A DNA stretch of 64,000 nucleotides from Mytilus galloprovincialis. Its lineage: Eukaryota > Mollusca > Bivalvia > Mytilida > Mytilidae. A program made the position numbers and the translations under genes. The stretch covers positions 85,532,916 through 85,596,915 of the forward strand of contig NC_134840.1 of the NCBI RefSeq assembly GCF_965363235.1. The letters are read 5' to 3'. Of this stretch, positions 47,401 to 62,400 are shown one piece after another. Below the pieces are notes generated by a model that had not been told where the DNA came from, did not search any database, and saw nothing but the letters and a program-made list of their open reading frames with translations. Within the stretch, counting starts at the first letter, position 1. Every line of letters begins with the position of its first letter.

Positions 47401-50400
47401 GTGCACAACTTCTAATTTTTTGAGTTAATTCTGTTCTGTTTCCATGCATTAATATTCCAGATGAATAATTTTGTTTGAAAAAGTTTCCTTTTAACAGACA
47501 TATAGGACAAAAACAATTTTTCATTAGTATCAAGGATCGACATACTGTGCACCATACATGTGATGAACTGTGAAACTCAGATTAGGAGATTGGGAAATTT
47601 TGATCAGGAGATTAGGCCTCAGATCAGGAGGTTTTTTATCAACATAAATTTTGTCGTAAATGTAACCGTTTGATGTAGAAATTGTCTTTAAGAGTGTTTT
47701 TTTTTCAACTTTCAATCAGGATGCAATATGTTTATAGTATCATTGTACCCTTTCTATTTGAATTATTTCACATTATTAAAAAAAAATGAGAAGAGTTTGT
47801 TTCTTGTTAGTTTGTTCTTTTAAAATTTATGTTGTTGACTGCCTATACTTCTTAGGCAGGTTAAATTCACAAATAAGTGATTAAATAATTGACAATGTTA
47901 CATAAATGTCAGATTTTTAATATAAATTTCAATTTAAGCCTTGCAAAGAAGTCTATATTCCTCAAATAATTTTCAAAATTATGTTAGTTATTTGTCCCAA
48001 GACATTTAAAATCATTTAATTACCATCCTTTTATGACTATTTGATTAAAATATATATCCTTTGTATTCTTCTTACAAATTAACTTATTTAAAGAAAAATA
48101 ACTTAAAACAGGATAAATCAAAGGGAAGTAACCAAAATCGATTTCAATTATCTTCCAATACACAGTTTTTATTACACATCGGCAGTTTGCTAAAGGTAAA
48201 TTTTGTTGATTACCAGTATGTTTGACACCCAAGCTGTCAAGTGAAGCCATATAATTATACATCCTCTTTGATTTACAAGGTAAAATTTAACTCAGGTGTC
48301 AGTTACACCCGTAGTACTACCTAACAAATTATAAAAAAAATGGCAGCTGAACATTTTCATTCATAAAATATTTCATACACGTTTTTTTTCTCCTAAACCG
48401 GAGGACGGGAGGAGACTCCTGAAAACGGGATTATTGTACTCCCAGTCGGGAGGTTCACATGTATGGTGCACACTTGAAAAAAAATTGTCACTGTATTTTC
48501 ATGGAGCATGAACAATTTAAAACAAACCTGTCCCTTTATATGAATATACATGTATATATATCTACCTTTCTGCATTTGTACAAGATCTGGACATTCTTTT
48601 CCTCCATTGAGTGGTGGTCTCTGCATCATTCTGTACCTATATCTTGTTCCAGTTTGGTCTGGCAATGTCCATGCTGTCCATTCACTAACAATACATGGTA
48701 GTGGTACTAAAAGAAGAAGAAAATGTCAAAATTAGAAATTTGATGACAAGGTACACTAGATTTTAGTCCTACTGTTATTCCACTTGGTTCATTATAATTC
48801 AATTGCAAAAAAATGTATCTGTGCTCTTAAAACAAAAAATTACAATGTTATGTTATAGTTACCATACAAACTGGATTTGGTTTAAAAAAAACAAACTTTT
48901 AACCATTTCTAGCTACTTCACATGGTCCCATTGCACAAGAAAAAAAGTCACCAAACTAAGACATATTACACTGACCCCCCCTTTCCACACACATTGACCC
49001 ACAATCATCAGTGACACAACTCTCACCTTTCTTGGACTGTATAAGTGGTGGACATTCAGCGCCACCATTAAGTGCTGGTCGGACAATATATCTGTATCTG
49101 TAGGAGACTCCGGTGGCATCAACAGCAGTCCATACATTCCAGTCAGTTACAATACATGGTAATTGTACTGTAAAAATAAAAACCATTTAATCAGAACGAG
49201 TCTTGCAGGTTATCTAAAGAAAAACAAATTTAAATGCTAAAAAAGTACCCATTTTATATAAAAATGTATTTATACATACATTAGATCAAATATCCACAAA
49301 AATGCAAATTTCTTACAAAAACTATACGAAACAGTTTTTTTTTAGAGATATAATTTTCAACAATAAATGTTTACTAGTTTCTATCAAGGGAAATTTATTG
49401 AACATGTTTTTTAAAGCACAATTTTTTTTTAATGACCTTGACTACCCTGAGGGTCTGGCATGAAACCCTTATCTAAAATCATACCTTTCTTGGATTGTAA
49501 CAAGTCTGGACATTCTGCACCACCATTGAGTGAAGGTCTGGTCATCATTCTGAATCTATAGATTGTTCCAGTGGTATCAGGTGCACTCCATGCTGTCCAA
49601 TCGCTGACAATACATGGCAGACTTACTGCAAAACAATAAAAAAAAAACATAAAAGAGGCCCCTCATAGTATGATTGGTTACATGATACACAAGATTGATT
49701 TAAGATTTCTATGGGTGTACTGTTCTTTGTGGGTATAGATTTTCTACTTTTTTGAATTATGGAATATTAATTTTTGCGCATTTACTAAAAACTTAAACAA
49801 ATCAGACTCAATAGAGATATACTTTTGGTTGGTACTAAATTTTGTGGTTGGTGGAAATTTTATTGTGAACATTCATAGTAATGCCAGGAATTTAAAACTT
49901 GAATATAAATACTAACGTTTCTTAGATCTGATGAGTTCTGGACATTCTTTTCCTCCATTAATTGCTGGTCTAGTTACCATTCTGATACTGTATGAAGTTC
50001 CGGTTGAGTCTGGTGATGTCCATGCAGTCCAGTCAGAAACCAGACATGGCAGTGGTTCTGCAAAAAATAATATGATAATAAAATCAAAAAGTTTGTAATA
50101 AATGTAGATCATGGAAGAAATTTGATACATAAAATGTACCAACTTTTCAAAAACAACCCTCCCATTCAAATGTAGAATGTCTGATATTAACAAATTATAA
50201 GACTGTTTCACATTTTGTCAGAAATAGATGAATAAAAAGAAAAATTAAACAACATACCTTTCTTGGCTTGAATCAATGGTGGACATTCTCCATCCATATT
50301 GATTGGTGGTCTAGTTACCATTCTGTATCTGAACGAAGTTCCAGTGGCATCAAGACCTGACCATTCAGTCCAGTCAGAGACAAGACATGGCAGTGGTACT

Positions 50401-53400
50401 GAAAGACAAAAAACACACGTTTAAAATATATGTCAGAATGACTTAAAACATACAATAGGAATTTTCAATGGTGTCTCAATTGTGGTTTGCTTGCCTCAGG
50501 TGTAGGATGTCACTGGTTTGTACCCTAGCCGGGCAAACTGAAGACTTTAAAATTGTTATTTGCTGCAACTTTGCTAATCACAAATAATTGAGGAGTAAGA
50601 ACAAATGTTCAGGGATTGGATAAGATGAAATATCTTACTGGGAAATACGAAAATGCTGCCATTTTTGAAAATTTGAAATCTAAAACATTAAAATTGCAAA
50701 TACTAAAGCACTGGAAATTTGTTACAAATTACTTAAATGGTAACTGAATCAAATTCAGTTTTGATATGCTGAAATTTTATTTTTTATTTTTGAAAGAAAA
50801 AAATCTTACTTTTCTTAGATCTGATGAGTTCTGGACATTCTTTTCCACCATTAATTGAAGGTCTGGTAACCATTCTATAACTGAATGATGTTCCAGTTGA
50901 ATCTGGTGCAGACCAGGTGGTCCAATCAGAAACCAAGCATGGCAGTGGAACTGAAATAAGCAAAGTGAATTGAATTATCTCCCTTTTTATCCAGTAACTT
51001 TGAATTTAAGAAGGTATGCAATTTTTAGTTTCCCTTTACCTATTTACCAAAAAAGAACTTTGTTTTGGTCAATAAATAACATTTCAAACAATGTATCCAC
51101 TCCTTAAAATGTTTTTTTTGCTAATTAGGCTGTAAAGTTAAATTTAAATAAAAATTCAACAACACTCTAGGAAAATTTAAATGTGGTGTTATGTAAATAA
51201 GAAGTGAAAGTATACTTACTCTTCTTGCCCTGTATAAGTGGTGGACATTCTCCCTTCATGTTGATTGGTGGTCTGGTGACAAATCTGTATCTGAATGTTG
51301 TTCCTGTAGCATCAGGTGCAGTCCATTCAACCCATTCACTGACAAGACATGGCAGTGGAACTAAAAAAATAAACATTTATTTATAATATAAATAAAACAC
51401 ATAGTAACTTCCTTTACAAAATTTTATTAGAAATATAGTTTGCTTTTTCATGGTTGAAGACAATATTGCTTAAAGAAATATTTTGATAAAATGTACCAAG
51501 CTTTTTCTCAATGAACCTTGGAGATTAGTATTTTTGTGAATGTTTTTTCTCTCTTTAAACCAATTATTACCACAGGTAAATTTTTAATATGCATACTTCG
51601 TTTGCCCTGGATGAGATCTGGACATTCAGCTCCACCATTAATTGATGGTCTGGTGACAAATCTCCATCTGAATGAAGATCCTGTAGCATCAGCTGCGGAC
51701 CATTCATTCCAGTCAGTTACAATACATGGCAATTTGACTGCAAAAAAACGATTGCAAATATTATGAAAAAAAATGTGTTTTATGAAAATACATGATTAAT
51801 TAAAGTTGAAAATTTGTTTTGAGTTTGAGTACTGTAAAACGTAATGCTGTTGTCATAAACGTAGCTGATTTAAACTGAACATAGGGTAGAAAAAACTTGA
51901 TATCCAGTGGCCTAGTGTTACCTTTCCATTTCAGTAAAATCTAGAATTGCAACACAGTAATTGATATATAAGGTATGAAGATGGAATTGAATGAGATAAA
52001 GTAAATTATCTATTGTTAAGGATTGTAAGATGCAGTCACAGAAATAATTATTTGATAAGTAGGTCTTAATAAGTAAAAACTCTCTCTCTCTCTATACATA
52101 TATATATACTTCAAAGGAAAACCAATGGAGATAACTAGGTTTCTTTACCTTTTCTAGCTTCAATGAGTTCAGGAATTGGTTCATCTTTGTTAATTGCTGG
52201 TCTCAACACATATCTCCATCTGAAAGAGCTTCCTGTGGCATCAGAAGCAGACCATGTGTTCCATGGACCCACAATAAGTGGTAGTGGTACTGTAATGACA
52301 AGATAAACAATTTGATACCATAGCAAATTATTTTGAAGAGATAGCATGTAATTTTCTTTTATTTGGCTATTGATTGGTACTGCACCCATTACCTAAGTAG
52401 TAGTATGCAAAGACACAGATGTTTTATGCAAATTAAACCTAATGATTTCAGCATTTTCCACTTGAAAATTAGTTCCATACTTTAAGATGTTATATTAAAT
52501 ATAAAATGCTGATAACCAGTGAATTAATAATGATTGATAACTTTGAGAAAATATTTTTTCATAATAAACATACCCTTCTTGCCCTGGATGAGATCTGGAC
52601 ATTCTTGTCCTCCATTAATTGATGGTCTGGTGACAAATCTCCATCTGAATGAAGAGCCAGTTGCATCAGGTGCAGACCATTCATTCCAGTCGGTAACAAT
52701 ACATGGCAGTTTGACTGAAAGTAAGTAATGATGTACAAGTTATTTAATAGGATGGTATGTGTTTGATACCCTTTTCCCTGTGAATTAATTAGTATATTTA
52801 AAGTATAAAAGACTAGATCTGTAAAAATTTACATAAAATGAAAATTAGATTTTTTTACAGTCCTCTTCGAGACAGCTTTCTGTTAACCAAGTAGGGCAAG
52901 GATAATACATCCTCAGGTAAACTGTGTAAAGTTTTATCAATATGACTCTCACAGTTTTGGAGGAATTGTGCTTTACAAAACTTAAACAAAATATTACAAT
53001 ATTAAAGTAAGTAAATTGATTATCTCCCCTTGGATATGTTTGATCAAGGTTGTGTCCCTCCAAGCAGTGTTCAAGAACATATATAGTCCATCAAATAATA
53101 TGAAAGGAGAATGTCCACAACTGTGAAATTTTACACAGTTCTAGAACACTTCTCTAAAGGGGCATAACCTAGATCAAATATATTAAAGGGGAGATAATTG
53201 GTTTGAATTCACATCTACAGTAACTATAGTCATAATCAGTTAACATACAGTACAATAAATGGAAGAATACCAACCTTTCTTGGCTTGGATCAATGGTGGG
53301 CATTCTCCGTCCATGTTGATTGGTGGTCTTGTGACAGATCTATATCTGAAGGAAGTTCCAGTGGCATCAGGTGCAGACCATTCATTCCAGTCAGATACCA

Positions 53401-56400
53401 TACATGGCAGTGGTACTGAAATGAAAATATATAGTTTTTACCACAATGCTTTAAAAAAAGATGGGTTAATAAAGGCATCTGTAAGAATAAGAACAAAGTA
53501 AGAAAGCAAAGAAAGTAATAGATTACCCTTATTTAGAAATATTAGATAAATAGATAAAAAAGTAAGAACATGTTTCAAGAATTCAAGACACAAAATCCCT
53601 TGAGGAACTTGACATAACCTAGAGTATTGCAAACACTTTCATTGATATTCTTCATCTCAAAGTTCTGTTATTTCATTATAAAATAAAAAGCTATATAATG
53701 AGATTGATGTATTACTTTTCTTGGCTTCAATGAGTTCTGGAATTGGTTCATCCTTGTTAATTGCTGGTCTTGTGACGAATCTCCATCTGAAAGAGCTTCC
53801 TGTTGCATCAGCTGCAGACCATGTGTTCCAGTCAGAAACAATCAATGGCAATGGTACTGAAATGGCAAGAGAAACACAATGACATTGCGACCACTGTACA
53901 ATATTTCATTGAGGAACAGGCAATTTAAAAAGGTAAGGAGAAATACTTACAATCAAGTCACAGTAACCTTTTGTGTATTAATGTTCTAATTTATTTTGCA
54001 TATCCTTATAATCTTTGTACAACTTTAAAAATCAGAACAACCACACCCATGACAAGACTATTTGCACATATCTAATAAACATACCCTTTCTTCCTTGTAT
54101 AAGGTCTGGGCATTCTTGTCCTCCGTTTATTGATGGTCTGGTGACGAATCTCCATCTGAATGAAGAGCCTGTAGCATCAGGTGATGACCATGTGCTCCAG
54201 TCAGACACAATACATGGAAGTTTGACTGAAATGGTAAAATAGATTTATAATAATTGATTATATATATAGCTTTATTTATTATGTATGGTAGTTGAAAAAT
54301 GCAGTTTTGGGGTTCTTTTTGTTATACGCTTCAAATTCATAATTGTTGATTCTAAAACTTGTTTATATGTTTCTATAATTGTTTAAAAGTTTTAAGAAGT
54401 ATAAATATAGTAAAAGAACAATTTATAATTATAATTCATCTAGATCTAATAAATTAAAACCAACCTTTCTTGGCTTGAATCAATGGTGGGCATTCTCCGT
54501 CCATGTTGATTGGTGGTCTTGTGACAGATCTATATCTGAAGGAAGTTCCAGTGGCATCAGGTGCAGACCATTCATTCCAGTCAGATACCATACATGGCAG
54601 TGGTACTGAAATGATAATGTATAGATGAAGATCACTATTTTTGGTGAGGTCAAGACTTTTGTAAAAATTGAAACAATATACTATAAAGATCAGTCATTTC
54701 TTTATTCTTTAAACATTTTTTTCTATATTCTTTGTACATTTCCCTATTATGTCTATTCTTGAATGTCTGGGTTTATTCTTTTATTCATGATTGTTTTGCC
54801 CATTATTCTCTAATTTGTAAACCCTATTCAAACTCTCAGATTAGGCAGACTAGAATGTTGATAAAGCTATAATACCCTATTACAAGGATTTATTTGAGAA
54901 TTTTTGATAGTAACATTTTTAATATCTACTGTAATAGTTTGAAATTAATAAACCACTTTCTGAGCCCTTTTTCAATATCAATAGTATTAATATATAATGA
55001 TAAAATTATTTACTTTTCTTTCCTTGGATAAGTGGTGGGATTGGTTCATCCTTGTTAATTGCTGGTCTTGTTACGAATCTCCATCTGAAAGAGCTTCCAG
55101 TTGCATCTGGTGCTGACCATACGTTCCAGTCAGACACAATTAGTGGCAATGGTACTGAAAAAGTAGCAAACCATTTTTATTATGTCTATACAAACCCATT
55201 GCTAAGTGGACAGGGATGTTATTTTTATGGCCAACTAAACATAATGTTTTGATCAATGTTAGAGGCACTAATGTTACCTATAGTTCCTTAAACTCACTTT
55301 GTAAGGTCTTTTATTATTAATTTTTTGTCTCATTGGCTATCATACCATATCTCTCTGTTTTAACAATTGGAAGCTATGTACAGAGTCACTTGCAATGTGT
55401 AAGTAATTATCTTTTCTTCATTTTCGTTTTCCAAGAATAATTAGAAATAAGGAAAATAAATGTGTGTGTATATCTTGTTTATACACATACCCTTCTTGCC
55501 CTGGATGAGATCTGGACATTCCTGTCCTCCACTAATGGCTGGTCTGACAACAAATCTCCATCTGAATGAAGAGCCAGTAGCATCAGGTGCAGACCATTCA
55601 TTCCAGTCAGCAACAATACATGGAAGTTTGACTGAAATTCATACCAATAAGATGTTATGTGCTGCATTTTAATTCATTGCAATTTAATGAAAGCTTTCCA
55701 CAGAATCAATTTGAATTTACCTGGTGATTTAAATTTGTGTAAAGTAAATTCTACCATTGAAGAAATACACTACCTTTTGTTAACTGTAGATCTTTCAATT
55801 TGTATGCACATTTCTCCTTGAAAAAACTTAAAGTTACCCTAGAATAAACTCAACAATGAATAATAGCTATTGTATATTTTCAAAAGGACAATTCTCTTTT
55901 GCACAAATTTAAATGTCCAGGTAAACTGCAACTAATTCTTGGGAAAGGTTTATTTCCTTCTCAATAAGTATGATTAAAAAAATACCAAATGAATGGAAAC
56001 TTTAAAACAATAACTTGTTGTCTAATATTTCTAGTCTACATATGTAATAGAAGTCATTTTTTATATCAATCATAATTTTTTTTAAAGTTTGTTTTAATCA
56101 CTTGTTGTTCAATTTTAAATCATTGATAGTTTGATGGTGTTAAATGCTACTTTTAACACTTATTTTTTTCTTCTTAAACGTAAGTTTTTGTAGGTGGAGG
56201 AAAGCAGAATACAAAGTTTAAACCACTCAGCAAATTTTTGAACTCAAAACCTCAGCTCCATTTATTGAAAACAGAATTCAAATCAATGTTTGAGGTATTT
56301 CTTAAAAATTTAAAATAAAATGCCTTTTGTTTATGATTTTTAAACATACCCTTTCTGCCCTGGATGAGATCTGGGCATTCTTTTCCTCCATTAACTGATG

Positions 56401-59400
56401 GTCTAGTTACAAATCTGAATCTGAATGAGGATCCTGTAGCATCAGGTGATGACCATGTGCTCCAGTCACCAACAATACATGGCAGTGGTACTAAAATTAT
56501 AATATATACAAATTACTTAATATGGTTAAGAATTTGAAGAAATTACTGATCTATTCAAGAGGGTAGTTTAATCAATATTACTGGAAACAAAAGTTTTTTT
56601 CTGTTGACAGATCTATATCTGAAGGAAGTTCCAGTGGCATCAGGTGCAGACCATTCATTCCAGTCAGATACCACACATGGCAGTGGTACTGAAATGATTA
56701 ACAATGTTCATTAACAATAGAACATTTACTTTTCATTAGACCAAAACTACAATAAGAATCTTGACAAAATTTCCTCTACTTATCTATATACTTACAAGAA
56801 GAAAAGTATAACTGAGAGCTAAATTCTGTAAGCAGATAAAAAAGCATGTTGACACCATCTAAAGATTTCTAATATTTGATGCATCCAATATATCAGTTTC
56901 AATTCCATGCTAACAGTAAGCTTAAACTAGGTTTGAAAACAGAAATCTATATAGTTGTAAACATCTATGCCATTGGACTTTTTGTATAGTTGTCTCATTG
57001 GCAATCATACCACATCCCTTTATTTCATATTAGCTACCTTTCTTCCCTTCAATAAGATCTTATACTTTTTGGTTTATTGCTTGTCCTTAGTAACCAGTTG
57101 CAAACAAATGCAAATGTGGTCAAACTTGTCTATATGTTTAAAGTATATTTACTTTTCTTGGCCTCAATGAGTTCTGGAATTGGCTCATCCTTGTTAATTG
57201 CTGGTCGCAATACATATCTCCATCTGAAGGTGCTTCCAGTGGCATCAGGTGCTGCCCATGTACTCCATGGAGACACAATAAGTGGAAGTGGTACTGTAAA
57301 AAAGGGAAATGCAATGATTTCAGTTTGATACCATTATGAAATTGGTAGTTCACTTGGAACAAGAAATATTAAATTCCATTTAGACACAGTAAGAGGCTTT
57401 GGTACAATAATGAAAAAAAATGCTTATATTTTCAATTTTCATTACCAATATTGATAACTTGACTTTAATTCTTCTATTATGTCTATAGCACTTCAAAAAG
57501 ATTTCTGATTAGATGAACAGTCTAAGTTGATGAAAATGTATATATTGTTTATAAACATACCTTTCTTGCCCTGGATGAGATCTGGACATTCTTTTCCTCC
57601 ATTAATTGCTGGTCTGACAACGAATCTCCATCTGAATGAAGAGCCAGTAGCATCAGGTGCGGACCATTCATTCCAGTCAGTAACAATACATGGAAGTTGA
57701 ACTGAAAGTTGTATAAAAAGATATTGTTATGAGATGCATTTTAATAATAATTCAAGTATAATAGCAAAATGAACAAATTAACACATGTTTGACAAGGCTG
57801 CTTAATAATCATAATTGGAATTAGAATATTTCAACTCTGAAACAATTTTTACAAACTTTTATACTTTTTTTTTAATAAGCTGTTGTTTTTTGTTAGCAGT
57901 CATAACCATTACTGTTAAAATAACAAATATTTCAGGTTACACCGGTAATAATGCAAAAGTGTTAAAATAAAAATGAGCTTCACATTATTTAATATGATGT
58001 TGTTTATTTACCCTTCTTGGTCTCAATGAGTTCTGGAGTCTTTTCGTCCTTGTTAATTGCTGGTCGCAATACATATCTCCATCTGAAGGTGCTTCCAGTG
58101 GCATCAGGTGCTGCCCATGTATTCCATGGGGACACAATGAGTGGCAGTGGTACTGTAGAAAACAGACAAACAATGATTTTAGTTTGATAACCATATGGAA
58201 AGGTTTAAATCGCAGTACACATGAAACAACTACTGTATAAATAAACCATTTATTGTCTGAAACAGAAATCTTCTTCAACCCTTAATTGTTAAAAAAAATA
58301 TCACTGTTATTGATAAATGAACTGGTCATAAAAATGTCTGAAAAATTTGGTTAAATTAATGTTATTGTCCTTGACAATTATGATCATACCCAAAATTGAT
58401 ATTTTGCACATTGCTTGCATCTTTGAAAAATACATCTTGTAGCAAAATATCTTTTTGTGTAAAGCCTTTGCTCATATCAAAATATAAATGACAAGTTCTC
58501 AAAATGAGCCTATTTTTGCTTTTTTTTTTGAAGATTTGCACTATATGCATCATGTTTGAAGTATTATTGTCAATATGTATGATAAAATTAAAATAATATG
58601 AATACTGATGTCCTACAGTCTTATACCTAGGTGGCAAATGTCTCTTAGTATACTAACAAAACTTTTTGATTTTTAAATTCAAAGGACAAAACAAGTGCTC
58701 CTTAACACTCCTTCTTTTATTATTAAAAAAACCCTTTCTTCACTGAAAAATTATAAAGTTAATTTAACTAGCCATGTGTATCTTTTGAAAATGTTGTTCA
58801 TAAACATACCCTTCTTGCCCTGGATGAGGTCTGGACATTCTTTTCCTCCGTTGATGGATGGTCTGACAACAAATCTCCATCTGAATGAAGAGCCAGTAGC
58901 ATCAGGTGCTGACCATTCATTCCAGTCAGTTACAATACATGGAAGTTGAACTGAAAGTTTTACAAAGAAGATCAAGTTTTGTGATGCATTTTACTAGTAA
59001 TTTGAGAATAATTAAAAATATTCCACATTGAATTTAGAGATTGTGAAACCATTGGAATTGGAAAGTAAATATTAAATAACACAGAAACAATTTTCTACCA
59101 ACCACATTTCTCCTGTACTGAGCAGTTTATTTAAGTAAATACAGTGTCCAATAACAAGAAAAAGTTGAATAGAGTAAAACAGATTCTATCACAATCTATC
59201 TGTTTTTTATTCACAGAACAACTAGCATAAAGTTTATTTACCCTTCTTGGTCTCAATGAGTTCTGGAGTCTTTTCGTCTTTGTTGATAGCTGGTCGCAAT
59301 ACATATCTCCATCTGAATGTGGTTCCAGTGGCATCAGGTGCTGCCCATGTGTTCCATGGACCCACAATGAGTGGAAGTGGTACTAGTAAAAAGAGAGAAA

Positions 59401-62400
59401 CAATGATTTCAGTTAGATATTATAGGGAATATTTGAATGGCAGTACATGTGAAACAAGTATTAAACCGGAACATCTTCAACTTTGACTGCCAAATTTATT
59501 TAGAAACAGGATTTTGACTTAGATTTCATGGTCCATCAATCATAGGATTTTAAGTTCTTACTTTTCTTGCCCTGGATGAGATCTGGACATTCTTTTCCTC
59601 CATTAATGGCTGGTCTGACAACAAATCTCCATCTGAATAAGGAGCCAGTAGCATCAGCTGCTGACCATTCATTCCAGTCGGTGACAATACATGGAAGAAC
59701 CACTGAAAGTTATAAAGAAAAGATGGATATATGTTACACTTTAAGCTTGATTTTAAGTTCCTGATTGACTCCCTAATGAATACTTTGTACAACTTCTTAA
59801 TTTTTCTTTTTTCTTTTCACATCTAAGTATGCAACAGAAAGTTCATCCAAGGATGTAGAATATTTAAAGTAATTACATTGCTATTTATGCTACAAACAAT
59901 TGATCTCTTTCAAAAAAACAGATTTTTAATCACTAGCTGCTGAATATTGAACAATTGATTCATACTACAGATTAAAAAAAGGTTATTTTGATATCATGAG
60001 AAAATCAAGTCTCAAGGCATAAATACTGTGACCACAGTCAAGCAACTGCTTTACTGGTAAACAGGGTTAGTTTTTTAAAAATTCTCAATCAAGTTAATTA
60101 GATTTCTTCACCTTTCTTGGCCTCGATGAGGTCTGGAGTCTTTTCGTCTTTGTTAATTGCTGGTCTAACAACATATCTCCATCTGAAGGTGCTTCCAGTG
60201 GCATCAGGTGCTGCCCATGTATTCCATGGAGACACAATAAGTGGAAGTGGTACTGTAAAAAAAGAGAAAAACATTAGTTCAGTGCGCTATCATAGGGAAT
60301 TATTCTAATTACATATGGAACAAGAAATTAATGCTTAATTTTCTACTGATCTAAAATAGATGTTCTGTTTGGATGCTGAATCTGTTTAGAAACTGGTAGT
60401 ATACCAATATTTTTTTCAGCTTTTGTAAAACTTTATTACCAATACTGTATTACACATTTAGCTTTTGATTCTGATTATAAAAATACTGCAAAAATTGTAA
60501 TTAATAATATCTTAACTATGAAAAAATTCAATTCAATTGACCATGGCAGTTGAGATTGCACCAAATAACATCCACAGAAATTAAATCAGCAGCTACTAAT
60601 ACAACTGCATGCTTCATATTATTGACTTACCGTTTGTGGTTCCCAATAAACTGACCATAAGATACAATACTCTGTGAGTATTGCATGTCAAAGCTGTAAA
60701 ACCATGAATTAAAAGGATGGGTAAAAAAACCTCATTGGAAATGAGATATGCCAACGGTAAAACAACTGCATAGTAAATAGCATGTGCTTATATAGTGGTT
60801 CCTCTTAAACAGATCTTATCACAAACTTTAACATGTAAGCTATTGAAAATGTTTTTGATATTCATACCTTTCTTGCCCTGTATGAGGTCTGGACATTCCT
60901 GACCTCCATTGATTGCTGGTCTGACAACAAATCTCCATCTGAATGAAGAGCCTGTGGCATCAGGTGCTGACCATTCAGTCCAGTCATTGACAATACATGG
61001 AAGTTTGACTGCAAATAAATAATTTGAATATTATGAACAAATTATACTTGAGGAAAAATATATGGCAGGTTAAAAGTTTGATGATCGGTTTGAAATGGCA
61101 GTTTCAAGAAGAAGCTACTGTAGTACATTTTTACTGCTTTGATGGTCAATACTTTCAGCTTTCTTTTATAACAACCGCAAAAAATAAGTTCAATTTACCT
61201 TTCTTGGCCTCAATGAGTTCTGGAATTGGTTCATCTTTGTTGATAGCTGGTCGCAATACATATCTCCATCTGAAGGTGCTTCCAGTGGCATCAGGTGCTG
61301 CCCATGTGTTCCATGGACCCACAATAAGTGGCAATGGTACTGTTAAAAACAAACAAAACAATGATTTCAGTTTGATACCACAGGGAATTTTTAAAATTAC
61401 AGCACACATGGAACAAAAAATTAATCTATTATTGTGAACTACTATAGAAGAGATGCTCAGATTGACTGCTGAACTAGTATCACAAAATACCATGATCAAG
61501 AGTTAATTCAATTTTGAAAATGTGTTAAAAACTTGACAAGTCATTTAAGTATATTGAACATATTGTTTTTAATCATACTTTTTCTGCCCTGGATGAGGTC
61601 TGGACATTCTTTTCCGCCATTAATTGCTGGTCTGGTTACAAATCTCCATCTGAATGAAGAGCCTGTAGCATCAGCTGTAGACCAAGTATTCCAGTCAGAC
61701 ACAATACATGGAAGAACCACTAGAAATTATACAAATAAGACAATCACTTAAAGGGTAATGGGTTATTGAACAAGTATATAATTGCCTTGTAAATGTTGAG
61801 TTAATGAAACTATGTTTAAATTAATTTTGTAGTTTAATTTTAGTAGTCTTAATTTGAAACAGAGTATACTATTGGAATTGCATGGTAAAAACATTTACAT
61901 TACACTACATTGACTGTTTCTTTTTTTATATAAACAATCACTTGCAGCAAAGAAGTCATTGGTATATTCCAATAGAACAAAGCAATCATATATGAATACA
62001 TTACCCAATGGAAAGATAATGCAAAAGTGGCTAAACTATAAGGTTTCTTTACCTTTCTTGGCCTCGATAAGGTCTGGAGTCTTTTCGTCTTTGTTAATTG
62101 CTGGTCTGACAACATATCTCCATCTGAAGGTGCTTCCAGTGGCATCAGGTGCTGCCCATGTATTCCATGGAGACACAATAAGTGGAAGTGGTACTGTAAA
62201 AAAAAAAGAGACAATGAGTTAAAAACTTCATAGAAATGTGAAACAGTTTAAGTGATCAAGAAGTACCTATGGGAAAATGCATTGTCTATATATTTACAGA
62301 AATGAAACCTATAGTCAAGAGTTAACTCCTTTGAAGTTGTGTAAATCTGACTAGCCATATATATCTATGGAAAATCATCTATTGAAAATCATCATACCTT

